A stretch of 64,000 bases of DNA from Cryobacterium sp. GrIS_2_6. Its GTDB lineage: Bacteria; Actinomycetota; Actinomycetes; Actinomycetales; Microbacteriaceae. The translations under genes were made by a program, and so were the position numbers. Below the pieces are notes generated by a model that was given only the letters and a program-made list of their open reading frames with translations, had not been told where the DNA came from and did not search any database. Below are positions 35,434 through 46,510 of this stretch, piece after piece. Position 1 is the stretch's first letter. Each line of letters begins with the position of its first letter. The stretch covers positions 3,038,001-3,102,000 of the forward strand of contig NZ_JAXCHP010000001.1 of NCBI RefSeq assembly GCF_035984545.1, given 5' to 3'.

Positions 35434-35795
35434 GTCCGGGACCTTGTGATCTGCACGGAGACGTCGGTGAAGGGGACACTGATCGGCGCCTGCGGCTTGT
35501 GCACGGTGACCTGCACGGTCTCGGCGGCGGGGTGGGCGAGCACGACGCCGGCGATCCGCTCTGCGACCGTCTCGATCAAGTCGACCGGGTTGACCGCCGC
35601 GGCATCGGTCACCTCGATCGCGAGTTCGCCGTAGTGGATGGTGCGGCTGACGTCGTCGCTCGACGCCGCGACGCGCAGGTCGAGCCAAACGGTGACGTCG
35701 ATCACGAAATCCTGGCCGTTCTCACGCTCGAAGTCGTAGACGCCGTGGTGAGCGGTGACCCGCAGCCCGGTGAGAGTGATGCAATCGCGGATCAT
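35430..35795 (-). CDS. folB: Dihydroneopterin aldolase
   Basis: 121 residues. LRVTAHHGVYDFERENGQDFVIDVTVWLDL and DLIETVAERIAGVVL with TVHKPQAPI are characteristic of FolB, which splits dihydroneopterin to hydroxymethyl-dihydropterin and glycolaldehyde. ATG 35795 overlaps the folP stop by four bases. Confidence 0.94.
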   Translation of the reverse strand: MIRDCITLTGLRVTAHHGVYDFERENGQDFVIDVTVWLDLRVAASSDDVSRTIHYGELAIEVTDAAAVNPVDLIETVAERIAGVVLAHPAAETVQVTVHKPQAPISVPFTDVSVQITRSRT

Positions 35796-36598
35796 GGCTC
35801 TATTCTGGCTGACTCCACGAGCGACAGCACCTTCAGGGCTGCGCGGGTTGCCGCGACGTCGTGCACGCGCACGGCCCAGGCGCCGGCCTGGGCAGCGAGC
35901 ACGCTGACCACGGCGCTCGGCAGGTCACGGGCGGCGATCGGGGCATCCTCCGGGAGCGCGGTCGCGAGGAAGCGTTTGCGGGAGGCGCCGATCATGACGG
36001 GAAGGCCGAGCATGTCGAAGGCCGCGAGGTTGGCCAGCAGGGCCCAGTTGTGGGCCGGGAGCTTGGAGAACCCCAGGCCCGGGTCGAGCACGATCCGCTC
36101 CCGCGGCAACCCTGCTGCGACGAGGGCCTCGACGCGCCAGGCCAGTTCGGCCCGCACGTCGGCGACGACGTCGCCGTAGACCGCGAGGTCGTCCATGGTG
36201 CGGGCGTGGCCGCGCCAGTGCATCGCGATGAAGGTGAGGCCGCTCTCGGCCGCGACGCCGGCCATCAGCGGGTCGGCGAGGCCACCGGAGACGTCGTTGA
36301 TGATGCTCGCCCCCGCGGCCGCGGCCGCGCGTGCGGTCGAGGCGTTGAGGGTGTCGACGCTCAGCACGAGGCCCTGTCGGGCGAGCTCGGTGATCACGGG
36401 GATCACCCGGGCCTGTTCGACGGCGGGGGCGACGCGGCCGGCGCCCGGCCTCGTCGATTCGCCGCCGACGTCGATGACGTCCGCGCCCTCGGACCGGAGC
36501 AGGAGACCGTGCCGGATCGCGGCATCCGTCGACGCCCACTTGCCGCCGTCGCTGAAGGAGTCGGGCGTGACATTGAGCACGCCCATGATGCGGGTCAT
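35792..36598 (-). CDS. folP: Dihydropteroate synthase
   Basis: 268 residues from ATG 36598. DHPS signatures: MGVLNVTPDSFSDGG, GADVIDVGGESTRPGA, SIINDVSGG, GLGFSKLPAHNWALL and IGASRKRF. Condenses p-aminobenzoate with dihydropterin pyrophosphate; the target of sulfonamides. The ATGA overlap with folE upstream and folB downstream couples translation. Confidence 0.96.
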   Translation of the reverse strand: MTRIMGVLNVTPDSFSDGGKWASTDAAIRHGLLLRSEGADVIDVGGESTRPGAGRVAPAVEQARVIPVITELARQGLVLSVDTLNASTARAAAAAGASIINDVSGGLADPLMAGVAAESGLTFIAMHWRGHARTMDDLAVYGDVVADVRAELAWRVEALVAAGLPRERIVLDPGLGFSKLPAHNWALLANLAAFDMLGLPVMIGASRKRFLATALPEDAPIAARDLPSAVVSVLAAQAGAWAVRVHDVAATRAALKVLSLVESARIEP

Positions 36599-37164
36599 GA
36601 GCCAGCGCCGATCAGGGCCATCACTTCGGCGCGGCGGGCCGGTTCGGCGAGTTCGCCGCGCACGGCGAGTGTGACCGTCGAGCTGTTGACCTGGCGGGGG
36701 CCGCGCATCGTGACACACCCGTGCACGGCGTCGAGCACGACGAGGATGCCGCGGGGCGCCAGACCGGTCTGGAGCGCCTCCGCGATCTCCTCGGTCAGGC
36801 GTTCCTGCACCTGGGGGCGGGCGGCGAGGCAGTCGACGAGGGCAGGCAGCCGGCCGAGGCCGACAACCTTCTCGCCGGGCAGGTAGGCGATGTGCGCGCG
36901 GCCGAGGAACGGGAGCAGATGATGCTCGCAGACCGACCGGAAGTCGAGGTCGCGCACGAGCACGAGCTCGCCCGTGGTCAGGCCGACCGGGATGGTGTCG
37001 CGCAGCAGGTCGAGCGGGTCCGTGCCGAGCCCGGCGAAGAACTCCCCGTAGGACTGGGCGACGCGACGCGGCGTGTCGGCGAGTCCCGGCCGGTTCGGAT
37101 CGTCGCCGATCGCCGCGAGGAGCTCCGAGACGAGACCCTGGATTCGGGCCCTGTCGACTGCCAC
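36595..37164 (-). CDS. folE: GTP cyclohydrolase I
   Basis: 189 residues from GTG 37164, eight bases after the ftsH stop. Zinc and catalytic residues appear in SVCEHHLLPFLGRAHIAYLPG, KVVGLGRLPALVD and DAVHGCVTMRG (Cys-His-His and second Cys). First committed enzyme of folate synthesis, converting GTP to dihydroneopterin triphosphate. Upstream in-frame sequence overlaps ftsH, so GTG 37164 is the sensible start. Confidence 0.96.
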   Translation of the reverse strand: MAVDRARIQGLVSELLAAIGDDPNRPGLADTPRRVAQSYGEFFAGLGTDPLDLLRDTIPVGLTTGELVLVRDLDFRSVCEHHLLPFLGRAHIAYLPGEKVVGLGRLPALVDCLAARPQVQERLTEEIAEALQTGLAPRGILVVLDAVHGCVTMRGPRQVNSSTVTLAVRGELAEPARRAEVMALIGAGS

Positions 37165-37171
37165 CCGGGGC

Positions 37172-39184
<2,013 letters not shown>

Positions 39185-39271
39185 CGTGTTGTCAGGCTAC
39201 CGTGCCCGCACTGAGCGGTCGCCGTGTGTTCGCCCTGAGCGCGATGCGAGGCCGAGGCAGGCATCCGCTTC

Positions 39272-39823
39272 TCAGGAGTAGATGTGCGGGGCGAGCACGG
39301 CAACCGAACGCAGGTTGCGGTACTTCTCGGCGTAGTCGAGGCCGTAACCGACGACGAACTGGTTCGGGATGTCGAAGCCGAGGTACTTGACGTCGATGTC
39401 GACGCGGGCGGCGTCGGGCTTGCGGAGCAGCGCGCAGATCTCGACGGATTCCGGCTGGCGGGACTTGAGGTTCGCGATCAGCCAGGAAAGGGTCAGGCCG
39501 GAGTCGATGATGTCCTCGACGATGAGCACGTTGCGGCCATGCAGGTCGGTGTCGAGGTCCTTGAGGATCCGGACGACGCCGCTCGACTGGGTTCCGGAGC
39601 CGTAGGAGCTCACCGCCATCCAGTCCATCGCGATCGGGTGCTTGAGTTCGCGGGCCAGGTCGGCCATCACCATCACTGCGCCCTTGAGGACACCGACGAG
39701 CAGGAGATCCTTGCCCGCGTAGTCGGCTTCGATCCGGCGGCAGAGTTCGGCGAGGCGGCCGTGGATCTGCTCTTCTTCGATCAGGATTTCGGTGAGGTCG
39801 CCATCAATGTCGCGGGGTTCCAT
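39272..39823 (-). CDS. hpt: Hypoxanthine phosphoribosyltransferase
   Basis: 183 residues from ATG 39823. PRTase features: [21 protein letters not shown], the PRPP loop [17 protein letters not shown], and [25 protein letters not shown] for base specificity. Salvages hypoxanthine or guanine to IMP or GMP. Its start lies inside the 3' end of tilS (20-base overlap), the common tilS-hpt-ftsH order. Confidence 0.95.
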   Translation of the reverse strand: MEPRDIDGDLTEILIEEEQIHGRLAELCRRIEADYAGKDLLLVGVLKGAVMVMADLARELKHPIAMDWMAVSSYGSGTQSSGVVRILKDLDTDLHGRNVLIVEDIIDSGLTLSWLIANLKSRQPESVEICALLRKPDAARVDIDVKYLGFDIPNQFVVGYGLDYAEKYRNLRSVAVLAPHIYS

Positions 39824-41057
39824 GGGGGAGGGAGGGTCCTTTGCTTTGTGCGTATTCAGTTGGCCATGCGCGCCGTGCGAGGCCGGGCCCGGTGAAGACG
39901 AGCCAGCCATCGTGCCGTACAACTCTAACGCCTGGCAGGTCGAGCGGGCCCTGGCCGTGCCAATCGGTCACCAGCCGGCCGACGGCCAGGGTCGCCCCGC
40001 GGGGCAGGGCTATCACGACGGTGCCCGCGCCGGCACCGGCGGCGCGCAGGACTGTGCGCGCCGCCGCGAGCCGGATCAGCCGGTTCCGGAGCGCAGCGGG
40101 CTGTTCGGCGAGCACCCCGACGGGCACACGGATGCCGCCTGCGACGATCTCGAAGGATCCGCCAGCGAGCTCCGCCGTGCGTTCGTCGAGGGCTGCGGCG
40201 TCTTCCCGCAGCAGGTCCGCGGTGCGGGCGAGTGCCTCGGCGACACCGGGTCCGAGCTCGCGCTCGAGCGCCGGCAGAAGCGTCTCGCGTACCCTGACGC
40301 GGGCGAACCGGTGTTCCGCGTTGTGCGGGTCCGTCCAGGGGGTGAGGCCGGCATCCGTGCAGGCGGCGACGGTCTGGGTGCGGCGGATGCCGAGCAGGGG
40401 GCGGAGGTAGGGACCGCTGACCCGCAGCATGCCGTGCAGGCTGACCGGGCCGGAGCCACGGCCGAGGCCGAGCAGCACGGTCTCGGCCTGGTCGTCGAGC
40501 GTGTGCCCGAGCAGTACGTGGCTCGCGCCGGTGTCGGCGAGTGCGCGGGCGAAGGCGGCATAGCGGCCGGTGCGGGCGGCGGCCTCCGGGCCGCTGTAGG
40601 TCTCGGCGGTGTCGATGACTGCGGTACTCCCCCGGTGGTTCTCGCCGTGGTCGACGGTGATGCGCACGACGAGCACGGGGTCGAGGCCGAGGGCCGTGGC
40701 CTGCCGGGCAGCCTCGGCGGCGACGTCCGCAGACCCGGGCTGCAGGGCGTGGTCGACGATCACGGCCCCGGCGCGGAGTCCCGCCCGCGGCGCCTCGAAG
40801 GCCGTCCCGGCCGCGAGCGCCAGCGAGTCCGGGCCGCCGCTGAGGCCGACGAGGACGAGGCCGTGCGTTTCGGCGTCTGGTGCGGAGGCGCCCGGGGCGA
40901 CGGCACCGGGGACGAAGGTGCCGGGGACGAAGGGTTCGGACCCGGCAGCCGGCGCGGTCGCCGAGGAGCCGAGCCCGGCATCCGCCAGCACGGCGCGGAT
41001 AGCCCGGCGGATGTCGGCGATCTCCGGTGTCAGTCTCGGGCGGCGCGTGGACTCCAT
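39804..41057 (-). CDS. tilS: tRNA(Ile)-lysidine synthetase
   Basis: 417 residues. A Pro/Gly/Ala-rich insertion with repeated [15 protein letters not shown] units sits before the PP-loop [12 protein letters not shown]; then [37 protein letters not shown] and [12 protein letters not shown]. TilS changes C34 of tRNA-Ile2 (CAU) to lysidine so that it reads AUA. Divergent from ppa with a 45-base spacer. The insertion and C-terminal tail ([13 protein letters not shown]) are lineage-specific. Confidence 0.93.
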   Translation of the reverse strand: MESTRRPRLTPEIADIRRAIRAVLADAGLGSSATAPAAGSEPFVPGTFVPGAVAPGASAPDAETHGLVLVGLSGGPDSLALAAGTAFEAPRAGLRAGAVIVDHALQPGSADVAAEAARQATALGLDPVLVVRITVDHGENHRGSTAVIDTAETYSGPEAAARTGRYAAFARALADTGASHVLLGHTLDDQAETVLLGLGRGSGPVSLHGMLRVSGPYLRPLLGIRRTQTVAACTDAGLTPWTDPHNAEHRFARVRVRETLLPALERELGPGVAEALARTADLLREDAAALDERTAELAGGSFEIVAGGIRVPVGVLAEQPAALRNRLIRLAAARTVLRAAGAGAGTVVIALPRGATLAVGRLVTDWHGQGPLDLPGVRVVRHDGWLVFTGPGLARRAWPTEYAQSKGPSLPHGTPRH

Positions 41058-41102
41058 CCAGTAACGTTATCCGGAGACTGTGAACAAGGGAGAGACCAGG
41101 CC

Positions 41103-41594
41103 ATGGCCGCATATGACGCAGTAATCGAAATTCCCCGGGGAAGCCGCAACAAGTACGAGGTCGACCACGAAACCGGACGGGTCTACCTCGACCGTGTGCT
41201 CTACACGAGCTTCGTGTACCCGACGGACTACGGGTTCTTCGAGAACACCCTCGGCCTCGACGGCGACCCCGTCGACGTTCTCGTGCTGCTCGACTTCCCG
41301 CTGTTCCCCGGCGTCGGCGTCTCCGTGCGTCCGGTCGGTGTTTTCAACATGACGGATGACGGCGGCTCGGACGCCAAGGTCATCGCCGTTCCCGCGGGCG
41401 ACCCCCGCTGGGACCACATCCAGGACGTCCTCGACATCCCGGAGTACACCCGCAAGGAGATCGAGCACTTCTTCGAGCACTACAAGGACCTCGAACCGAA
41501 AAAGTGGGTCAAGACGGAGGGCTGGGGCGACGCCGCCGAAGCCAACCAGATCGTCGAAGACGGCATCAAGAAGCTCGCCGCCGAGGGCCACTGA
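41103..41594 (+). CDS. ppa: Inorganic pyrophosphatase
   Basis: 163 residues from ATG 41103 with GGGAGAG upstream. Soluble family I PPase: [42 protein letters not shown] (metal-binding Asp cluster), [16 protein letters not shown] and [18 protein letters not shown]. Hydrolyses pyrophosphate to drive biosynthesis. Single gene followed by a hairpin terminator. Confidence 0.96.
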   Translation: MAAYDAVIEIPRGSRNKYEVDHETGRVYLDRVLYTSFVYPTDYGFFENTLGLDGDPVDVLVLLDFPLFPGVGVSVRPVGVFNMTDDGGSDAKVIAVPAGDPRWDHIQDVLDIPEYTRKEIEHFFEHYKDLEPKKWVKTEGWGDAAEANQIVEDGIKKLAAEGH

Positions 41595-41641
41595 CCCTAG
41601 CGCGCTTCGCGCATCGCGCTCGCGCGCTGCCGCACCACGAG

Positions 41642-41671
41642 GGCCTCCCGGATCACCCCGGGGGGCCTTTC
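41642..41671 (+). terminator. Rho-independent terminator after ppa
   Basis: GGCCTCCCGG pairs with CCGGGGGGCC around a short ATCACC loop and is followed by TTT. Lies 48 bases after the ppa stop. Confidence 0.65.
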
Positions 41672-41700
41672 TGCGTTCCGCGGCTGCCGGCATCCGCTCT

Positions 41701-41764
41701 CGCGCGCCACTTGCGCCGCTCCGCGCCAGGCATGCCGGCAGCGTAGCGGCGGAAATGGCGCGCG
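41701..41764 (+). repeat. Intergenic palindrome, second member of the CAGGCATGCC family
   Basis: Arms CGCGCGCCA and TGGCGCGCG with inner CGCCGCT/AGCGGCG surround a CGCCAGGCATGCC centre. The left half matches the palindrome at 17803-17864 almost base for base, while the right half has more mismatches. It lies between ppa and the convergent NlpC/P60 gene. Confidence 0.75.
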
Positions 41765-41821
41765 GGAGGGTGCGAGCGCTGCGGGACGGGGCGGGTGAGG
41801 GACGGGCGAGGGGCGGGCGGG

Positions 41822-43231
41822 TCAGCCGGTGGGGCGGCCCACGTAGGACGCGACGTCGCCGGGCGACCAGATTGAGTGGATGCGCACGGGCTTGCCGTAG
41901 TCGGGGGCCTCGAGCACCTGGCCGCCGCCGACATAGATGGCCACGTGGTAATAGTCGCCGCCGCTGCCCCAGAAGACGAGGTCCCCGACCTGCACGTTGC
42001 TGAAGGAGACGAGTCGGCCCTGGCTGGCCATGGTGTTGTACTGGTTCGTGGCGGAATGGGTGCCGATGTAGACCCCGGCCGCGGCATAGGCGGCCTTGGT
42101 CAGGCCGGAGCAGTCCCAGGCATCGGGGCCCGAGCCGCCGAGGAGGTAGCGGTCGCCAATCTGAGCGCGGGCGAAGGCGATTGCGGTCTGCACAGCGCTC
42201 GCGTTCGGAGCGGGCGCGGTCGCCGCGCCGCCGCCCGAGGACGAGCCGGAGCCCGAGCTCCCGGAGCCGGAGCTGCCGGATCCCGAGCTGACCGAGCCCG
42301 AGCTACTGCCGCCGCTCGCGGCCGGAGCCGCGGCCGGAGCCTGAGCTTGGGCCGCCGCCGCAGCAGACGCGGCTGCGGCCCGCGCGACCGACGCCGCCTG
42401 GTCTGCGGCAGCCCTGGCCGCTGCCGCGGACTGAGCCGCAGCGAGCGCGGCCGCCGCAGCCGCGGCATCCACACCGGCCTGGTAGGAACGCTCGGTGTCT
42501 GCCGTGGTGTCCTTGAGGAGGGCGAGCTGCCCGTACAGATCGTTCGACTTCTGCTGCTCGGCCTCGAGCGCGGCTTCCGCGGCCTGGGCCGCGCCACTTG
42601 CCGCATCGAACTTCGTCATGGACTCGCCCGTGAGCCGGGTGCGCTCCACGGTCGCCGCGGCGGCCTGCCCGCCGAGGGACGCTGCCGAGTTCTTGTCCTG
42701 GACGGCCTCCCGGTAGATCGTCTCGGACTGCTCGCTGAGCTTGCTCGCGGTTCCGAGCTGCTCGAGGAGGTCGTCGGCGCTGCTGCCGTTGAGGAACAGG
42801 TTGAGCGAGAGGTCCTGCGCGCCGGTTTTTGCCAGGTGCGCGGCGATCAGGCCGGCCCGCATCTTCGAGGTGTCCGCCTTCTTCGACGCGGTCGCGGCCT
42901 GTTCGGTCAGGCTCGTCTCACGCAGGGTGGCGGCGTCGAGCTCGTCCTTGGAGACCCGGTACGCCTCCGCGGCGATCTGCGAGGCCTTGGACGCAGCATC
43001 CGCCGCCGTTTGCAGGCCGGTCAGCAGCGCCGTGATCTTCTCGATCTCGGCCTGCTTCGTCGCCTCATTGGCTTTCGCGTTCTGTACGTCGTCCCAGCTG
43101 GGGTAACCCTGGTCACCGTAGGCGGCGGGAGCGATGATGCCGACGGATGCCGAGACCGCGCCGATCGCGACGGCCGCGGCGAAGAGGCGCACGGGCTTCC
43201 GTTTTGTGAAGGACGTGCCGTCGCTAGCCAA
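41822..43231 (-). CDS. Secreted NlpC/P60 peptidoglycan hydrolase with coiled coil
   Basis: 469 residues from TTG 43231 (AGGGGAG upstream). A basic start and hydrophobic stretch (LFAAAVAIGAVSASVGIIAPAAYGD) make a signal peptide. Residues about 45-290 form a long Ala/Gln/Glu-rich coiled coil, followed by a Gly/Ser linker and a C-terminal NlpC/P60 domain with catalytic Cys in DAWDCSGLTKAAY and His in YYHVAIYVGGG. It resembles RipA-type D-Glu-mDAP endopeptidases that separate daughter cells. The start overlaps the stop of the M23 gene by eight bases, so both are made together. Confidence 0.92.
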   Translation of the reverse strand: MASDGTSFTKRKPVRLFAAAVAIGAVSASVGIIAPAAYGDQGYPSWDDVQNAKANEATKQAEIEKITALLTGLQTAADAASKASQIAAEAYRVSKDELDAATLRETSLTEQAATASKKADTSKMRAGLIAAHLAKTGAQDLSLNLFLNGSSADDLLEQLGTASKLSEQSETIYREAVQDKNSAASLGGQAAAATVERTRLTGESMTKFDAASGAAQAAEAALEAEQQKSNDLYGQLALLKDTTADTERSYQAGVDAAAAAAALAAAQSAAAARAAADQAASVARAAAASAAAAAQAQAPAAAPAASGGSSSGSVSSGSGSSGSGSSGSGSSSGGGAATAPAPNASAVQTAIAFARAQIGDRYLLGGSGPDAWDCSGLTKAAYAAAGVYIGTHSATNQYNTMASQGRLVSFSNVQVGDLVFWGSGGDYYHVAIYVGGGQVLEAPDYGKPVRIHSIWSPGDVASYVGRPTG

Positions 43232-44624
43232 GTGGTGCTCCCCTGCTTGCCATGAACGGGACGGCGTCGATCTTGTTGCCGCCCGTACGGACCTCGAAGT
43301 GCAGGTGGCAGCCTGTCGCCGCGCCGGTCATGCCGACACTCGCGATGTTCTGGCCAACCGAGACACTCTGGCCCACGGAAACGAAGGTGCCGCCGGAGCG
43401 GATGTGTGCGTAACCGGTTTCGACACCGCCGCCGTTGCTGATCAGGACGAAATTACCGTAGGTGCCGAGCGGGCCCGCGTATTCGACGGTGCCGTCGTGG
43501 GCCGCGTAGATCGGCGAGCCGCAGCTGGCGCCGAGGTCGGTACCGTAATGGAAGCCACCACTGCACGCCCCGCCGCTGCTGCAGAGGGACGCCCGTGGGC
43601 CGTAGCCGTCGGTGATGCGCCCGCTGGCCGGGACGGCCCAGCCCTGAGAGCTGATGTAACCTCCGCCGAGTCCTGCACCGGCGCTGCCGCCGCCACTGCT
43701 CCCCGAACTGGCCCGGTGGGCGGCCGCTGCGGCGGCGGCCTCAGCGGCGACCCGGGCAGCCTCGATCGCGGCGAGGCGCGCCCGCTCGGCCACGCCGGCC
43801 TCATAGCCGGCAGTCGTGGAGGCCTGGGCGTCCTGCATGAAGGCGAGCTGGGCGGCGAGTTCGACGCTCTTCGACTGTGATTCGGCGAGGGCGGTCGCGG
43901 CGGCCTCGGCCGCGGCCTGCGCGGCGACCAGCGCGGCCTGCGCTGCGACGTTGAGGGTCTCGCGTTCGGTCTGGGCGATCTTGGCCTGGTCACCGAGGGC
44001 TTGCGCGGAGTTCGTGGCGGCCTGGGCCTCTTCGTAGACGCCCGTGCTGCGTTCGACCATTTTGCTCATGCTGCCGAGTTTGGCGAGCAGGGCGTCGGCG
44101 CCCGTACCGCTCGCCTCGCCGTCGAGGAGGAGATTGACGGTGAGGTCGGTGCCTCCGGTGCGGTAGAGCTGTGCCGCGAGCTGACCGGCCTGCTTCGTCG
44201 CAGCATCCGCAGTCGCCTTGCTCGCGTCGGCCTGGGTCTGCAGATCGGAGGCGCGGCGGGTGGCGTCGTCGTAGTTGTTCTGGGCGACCTGAAGCTCGGC
44301 GCCGCGCTTCTCGGATTCGGCCTGGGTCTGGGCGACCTGGGTCTGAAGATTCGAGATCAGATTCTGGATTTCGGTGACCTTGGCGGACGCGGCGGCCGTG
44401 TTCGACTTGGCGTTCTGCACGTCCTGCCAGCTCGGGTAGTCGACCGCCTGGGCGCCGCCGGCGGGAATCACGAGCGTCACGATGAGGGCGAGGGCCGTGG
44501 CGAGGGCGGTTGCGGCGGTGCCTCTGAGCAGGCCCCGATGACCGTGAACGCGGCGTCCGTCGGCCGGCCGGGGTGGACCCGACTGTTCGCTGGCCCCGCG
44601 GTCACTCGTCACTGCCTTGCGCAT
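43224..44624 (-). CDS. Secreted M23 (LytM) peptidase with coiled coil
   Basis: 466 residues from ATG 44624. Signal segment (GTAATALATALALIVTLVIPAGGAQA), a coiled coil like that of its downstream partner (both begin DYPSWQDVQNAK or GYPSWDDVQNAK), a Gly/Ser linker and an M23 domain with zinc ligands in FHYGTDLGASCG and GCHLHFEVRTGG. Such proteins cut peptide cross-links or, via the coiled coil, activate other hydrolases (EnvC-like, FtsX-dependent). Shared N-terminus indicates duplication followed by swapping of the catalytic domain. Confidence 0.92.
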   Translation of the reverse strand: MRKAVTSDRGASEQSGPPRPADGRRVHGHRGLLRGTAATALATALALIVTLVIPAGGAQAVDYPSWQDVQNAKSNTAAASAKVTEIQNLISNLQTQVAQTQAESEKRGAELQVAQNNYDDATRRASDLQTQADASKATADAATKQAGQLAAQLYRTGGTDLTVNLLLDGEASGTGADALLAKLGSMSKMVERSTGVYEEAQAATNSAQALGDQAKIAQTERETLNVAAQAALVAAQAAAEAAATALAESQSKSVELAAQLAFMQDAQASTTAGYEAGVAERARLAAIEAARVAAEAAAAAAAHRASSGSSGGGSAGAGLGGGYISSQGWAVPASGRITDGYGPRASLCSSGGACSGGFHYGTDLGASCGSPIYAAHDGTVEYAGPLGTYGNFVLISNGGGVETGYAHIRSGGTFVSVGQSVSVGQNIASVGMTGAATGCHLHFEVRTGGNKIDAVPFMASRGAPLG

Positions 44625-44875
44625 AGAACTCCCTGATTGGGCACCGCGTGAACACACTGGTCACGATGCCACTTTTTTCACAGTAACAAGTTCGCGCCAG
44701 TATCGCCCGCTATCGGAGCCGAATCTAACCCCCAACCGGGCGAATCGGCCGCCATTCGCGGGCGCGCCGGGGCGCGGGCGAGGCGTCACGGGCATCCGTC
44801 CACGTGCCGATTTGGGGTTTTCACCCAAGAGACCGTATGCTTACTCGTCGGTAGCCATGATGTTTATGGCGTCTC

Positions 44876-44948
44876 GGCCCCATCGTTTAGAGGCCTAGGA
44901 CGGCGCCCTTTCACGGCGTTAACACGGGTTCGAATCCCGTTGGGGCTA
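44876..44948 (+). tRNA. tRNA-Glu(TTC)
   Basis: 73 nt. The GGCCCCA acceptor pairs with TGGGGCT (one G-U), discriminator A. D arm TTTAGAGGCCTAGGAC, anticodon loop CTTTCAC with TTC, T arm ACGGGTTCGAATCCCGT. CCA is not encoded. Confidence 0.95.
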
Positions 44949-45045
44949 CGCAACCTGCCTAACTGAATGTGCAACAATAAGCAGGTAGTAAATCAGTACA
45001 AGTAACACCGAATAAATGAAAACGTACGTTTGGTTCTCATTGTGA

Positions 45046-45119
45046 GGCCCTGTAGCGCAGTTGGTTAGCGCGCCGCCCTGTCACGGCGGAGGTCGCCGGT
45101 TCAAGTCCGGTCAGGGTCG
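45046..45119 (+). tRNA. tRNA-Asp(GTC)
   Basis: 74 nt. The GGCCCTG acceptor pairs with CAGGGTC, discriminator G. Anticodon loop CTGTCAC with GTC, T arm CCGGTTCAAGTCCGG. CCA not encoded. Followed by a hairpin and T-run. Confidence 0.95.
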
Positions 45120-45132
45120 CAAAGGTAAAACG

Positions 45133-45156
45133 CCCTTTCGCGAGAGAGGGTTTTTT
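45133..45156 (+). terminator. Terminator after tRNA-Asp
   Basis: CCCTTTC / GAGAGGG stem closed by a GCGA loop, followed by six T (45151-45156). Confidence 0.8.
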
Positions 45157-45187
45157 CCTTGGAAAGCGACTTCTCGAGTTACTTTCT

Positions 45188-45260
45188 GGCCCTGTAGCTC
45201 AGTTGGTAGAGCGTTCGACTGAAAATCGAGAGGTCACGGGATCGACGCCCGTCGGGGCCA
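45188..45260 (+). tRNA. tRNA-Phe(GAA)
   Basis: 73 nt. The GGCCCTG acceptor pairs with CGGGGCC, discriminator A. Anticodon loop CTGAAAA with GAA. The T loop reads ATCGACG rather than TTCGA, as I recall from other actinobacterial tRNA-Phe genes. A terminator follows, then an integrase 3' remnant, so this tRNA was probably an integration site. Confidence 0.93.
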
Positions 45261-45271
45261 CCCGCTGAAAT

Positions 45272-45292
45272 CCCCGGTTATCCGGGGTTTTT
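45272..45292 (+). terminator. Terminator after tRNA-Phe
   Basis: CCCCGG-TTAT-CCGGGG hairpin followed by five T. Confidence 0.85.
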
Positions 45293-45400
45293 CTCGTTAA
45301 CGGATGTCTTTTCTCCGGCCCCGAATTCGGCTTTTGCCCACATTTTGCCCACACTTGAAACAGTCGCGTGATCATTGAGAGCGCACTCGGTGGCCTTTAT
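45278..45400 (-). pseudogene. 3' remnant of an integrase at tRNA-Phe
   Basis: The minus strand ends a frame with HATVSSVGKMWAKAEFGAGEK. The VGKMWAK tail is typical of the last residues of actinobacterial tyrosine integrases that insert at tRNA genes. No catalytic residues remain. It lies 18 bases past the tRNA-Phe 3' end, the expected location for the end of an int gene, and belongs to a different integrase from the pseudogene at 46659-47707, which ends in another sequence. Confidence 0.45.
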
Positions 45401-45443
45401 CCGCCTGCTTTCGACGGCACCCAGGGATCGTGAGAGCGCCCGT

Positions 45444-45992
45444 TTAGATGCGGTCCAGAACGGCATCCGCGAACATCGGAGTTCCTGCCGCGCGCAGACG
45501 TTCCAGGTACTCCTCGGTTGTCATCGCCGGGTTTTCATATGCCGCCGCAATCTCGTCTACAGCGAGCAGCGTGAGCGACGGGTACAGGTCAAGCTGGTCC
45601 AACAGGAACTCATCGGGGTGGATTACTTCGAGGTCGTATCCGACCAGAGCGTCGTCCGGGAAATCCCTCAGATTGAACGTCACAATGACCTCCGCATTGG
45701 CGCGGATTGCGGCTGCGAGCACGTGCCGGTCCTTCGGGTCATTTCGCAAGCCGTCAATCAGGTCGCCATATCCGGTCACTTCAGCATCGGGAAATGCGTA
45801 TTGCATTGCCGCAATCCGGTTCCGAGCTGCCTGAGCGCCAATGCGCTTGTCAGTCAAGTTCCTTTCCAGTTCTTTCAACACGCGTGCCGACCAAAGCGGC
45901 CTGTAGGCACCTCGCTCAGCCAGCTCCAAGAGCAGATCACTGAGGGCCGCTCCGAACAAGGTGCACGTGTCGAGAAAGGCGGGGAAGGACAT
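45444..45992 (-). CDS. PIN-domain toxin (VapC-like ribonuclease)
   Basis: 182 residues. MSFPAFLDTCTLFGAALSDLLLELAERG begins with the first acidic residue of a PIN active site, and NDPKDRHVLAAAIRANAEVIVTFNLRDFP carries the D..H.LAaA......T.N..DF pattern typical of this group. These PIN proteins cleave RNA and pair with HTH antitoxins. Starts six bases after the upstream antitoxin, in the conventional antitoxin-toxin order. Intact. Confidence 0.85.
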   Translation of the reverse strand: MSFPAFLDTCTLFGAALSDLLLELAERGAYRPLWSARVLKELERNLTDKRIGAQAARNRIAAMQYAFPDAEVTGYGDLIDGLRNDPKDRHVLAAAIRANAEVIVTFNLRDFPDDALVGYDLEVIHPDEFLLDQLDLYPSLTLLAVDEIAAAYENPAMTTEEYLERLRAAGTPMFADAVLDRI

Positions 45993-45998
45993 CAGGCG

Positions 45999-46484
45999 CT
46001 AGCTTCGTCCCGGCATATCCGCGGCCGTCAAATCCAGGATGCCCGCCTCTTGACCCTCCCGGGCCATCTTGCGCAGAACAGCACGGCGCTCGACCCTGAA
46101 TTTGTCCTTGTACTCCACCAGGTCCCGAAGTGTAACTCTGCGGTGCCGCCCAACGAGCTCGAATGGAACTTCCCCGGACTCCAAGAGCTTCACGAGCGTT
46201 GGGCGCGACATGCCGAGAAAGTCGGCGGCAGACTGAGTCGTGAGCTTGGATTCCTGGGGAGCGACCGTGACACCCTTACCGTTGCTCAACGCATCCGCAA
46301 CCTGTCGCAGCACATCAAAGAGAGGCTCAGGCAACTCGATGACCTGTGCGCCGTCGGCCGACGTGAGCGTTGCTTTCCTGCCGTGGATGTTCTGGATCTG
46401 CCTAATAAATTCGTCGATGGCATGGGAATCTATTTCGCTGGGTAGGTAGGTTCGCGGTTGGCGTTTCTCGCGCGTGAGACTCAT
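45999..46484 (-). CDS. Excisionase-type HTH antitoxin
   Basis: 161 residues from ATG 46484 with AAAGGTG eight bases before (a GTG at 46493 is less likely). LTTQSAADFLGMSRPTLVKLLESGEVPFELVGRHRRVTLRDLVEYKDKFRVERR is a MerR-type excisionase HTH, used by antitoxins of PIN toxins in actinobacteria. The N-terminal half probably binds the toxin. The promoter contains tandem TATTCGAAA repeats that may be its operator. Confidence 0.83.
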   Translation of the reverse strand: MSLTREKRQPRTYLPSEIDSHAIDEFIRQIQNIHGRKATLTSADGAQVIELPEPLFDVLRQVADALSNGKGVTVAPQESKLTTQSAADFLGMSRPTLVKLLESGEVPFELVGRHRRVTLRDLVEYKDKFRVERRAVLRKMAREGQEAGILDLTAADMPGRS

Positions 46485-46510
46485 TGTGATCACCTTTCTT
46501 CGCGATATTC

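Noticed and set aside
44811..44841. Promoter for the tRNA cluster (TTGGGG and TATGCT)
   Set aside because: The spacing is 19 bases and the -35 is poor; not distinguishable from background without transcript data.
45188..45260. tRNA-Phe T loop ATCGACG as a sign of a decayed tRNA
   Set aside because: The stems all pair and, from memory, this loop occurs in other actinobacterial tRNA-Phe genes.
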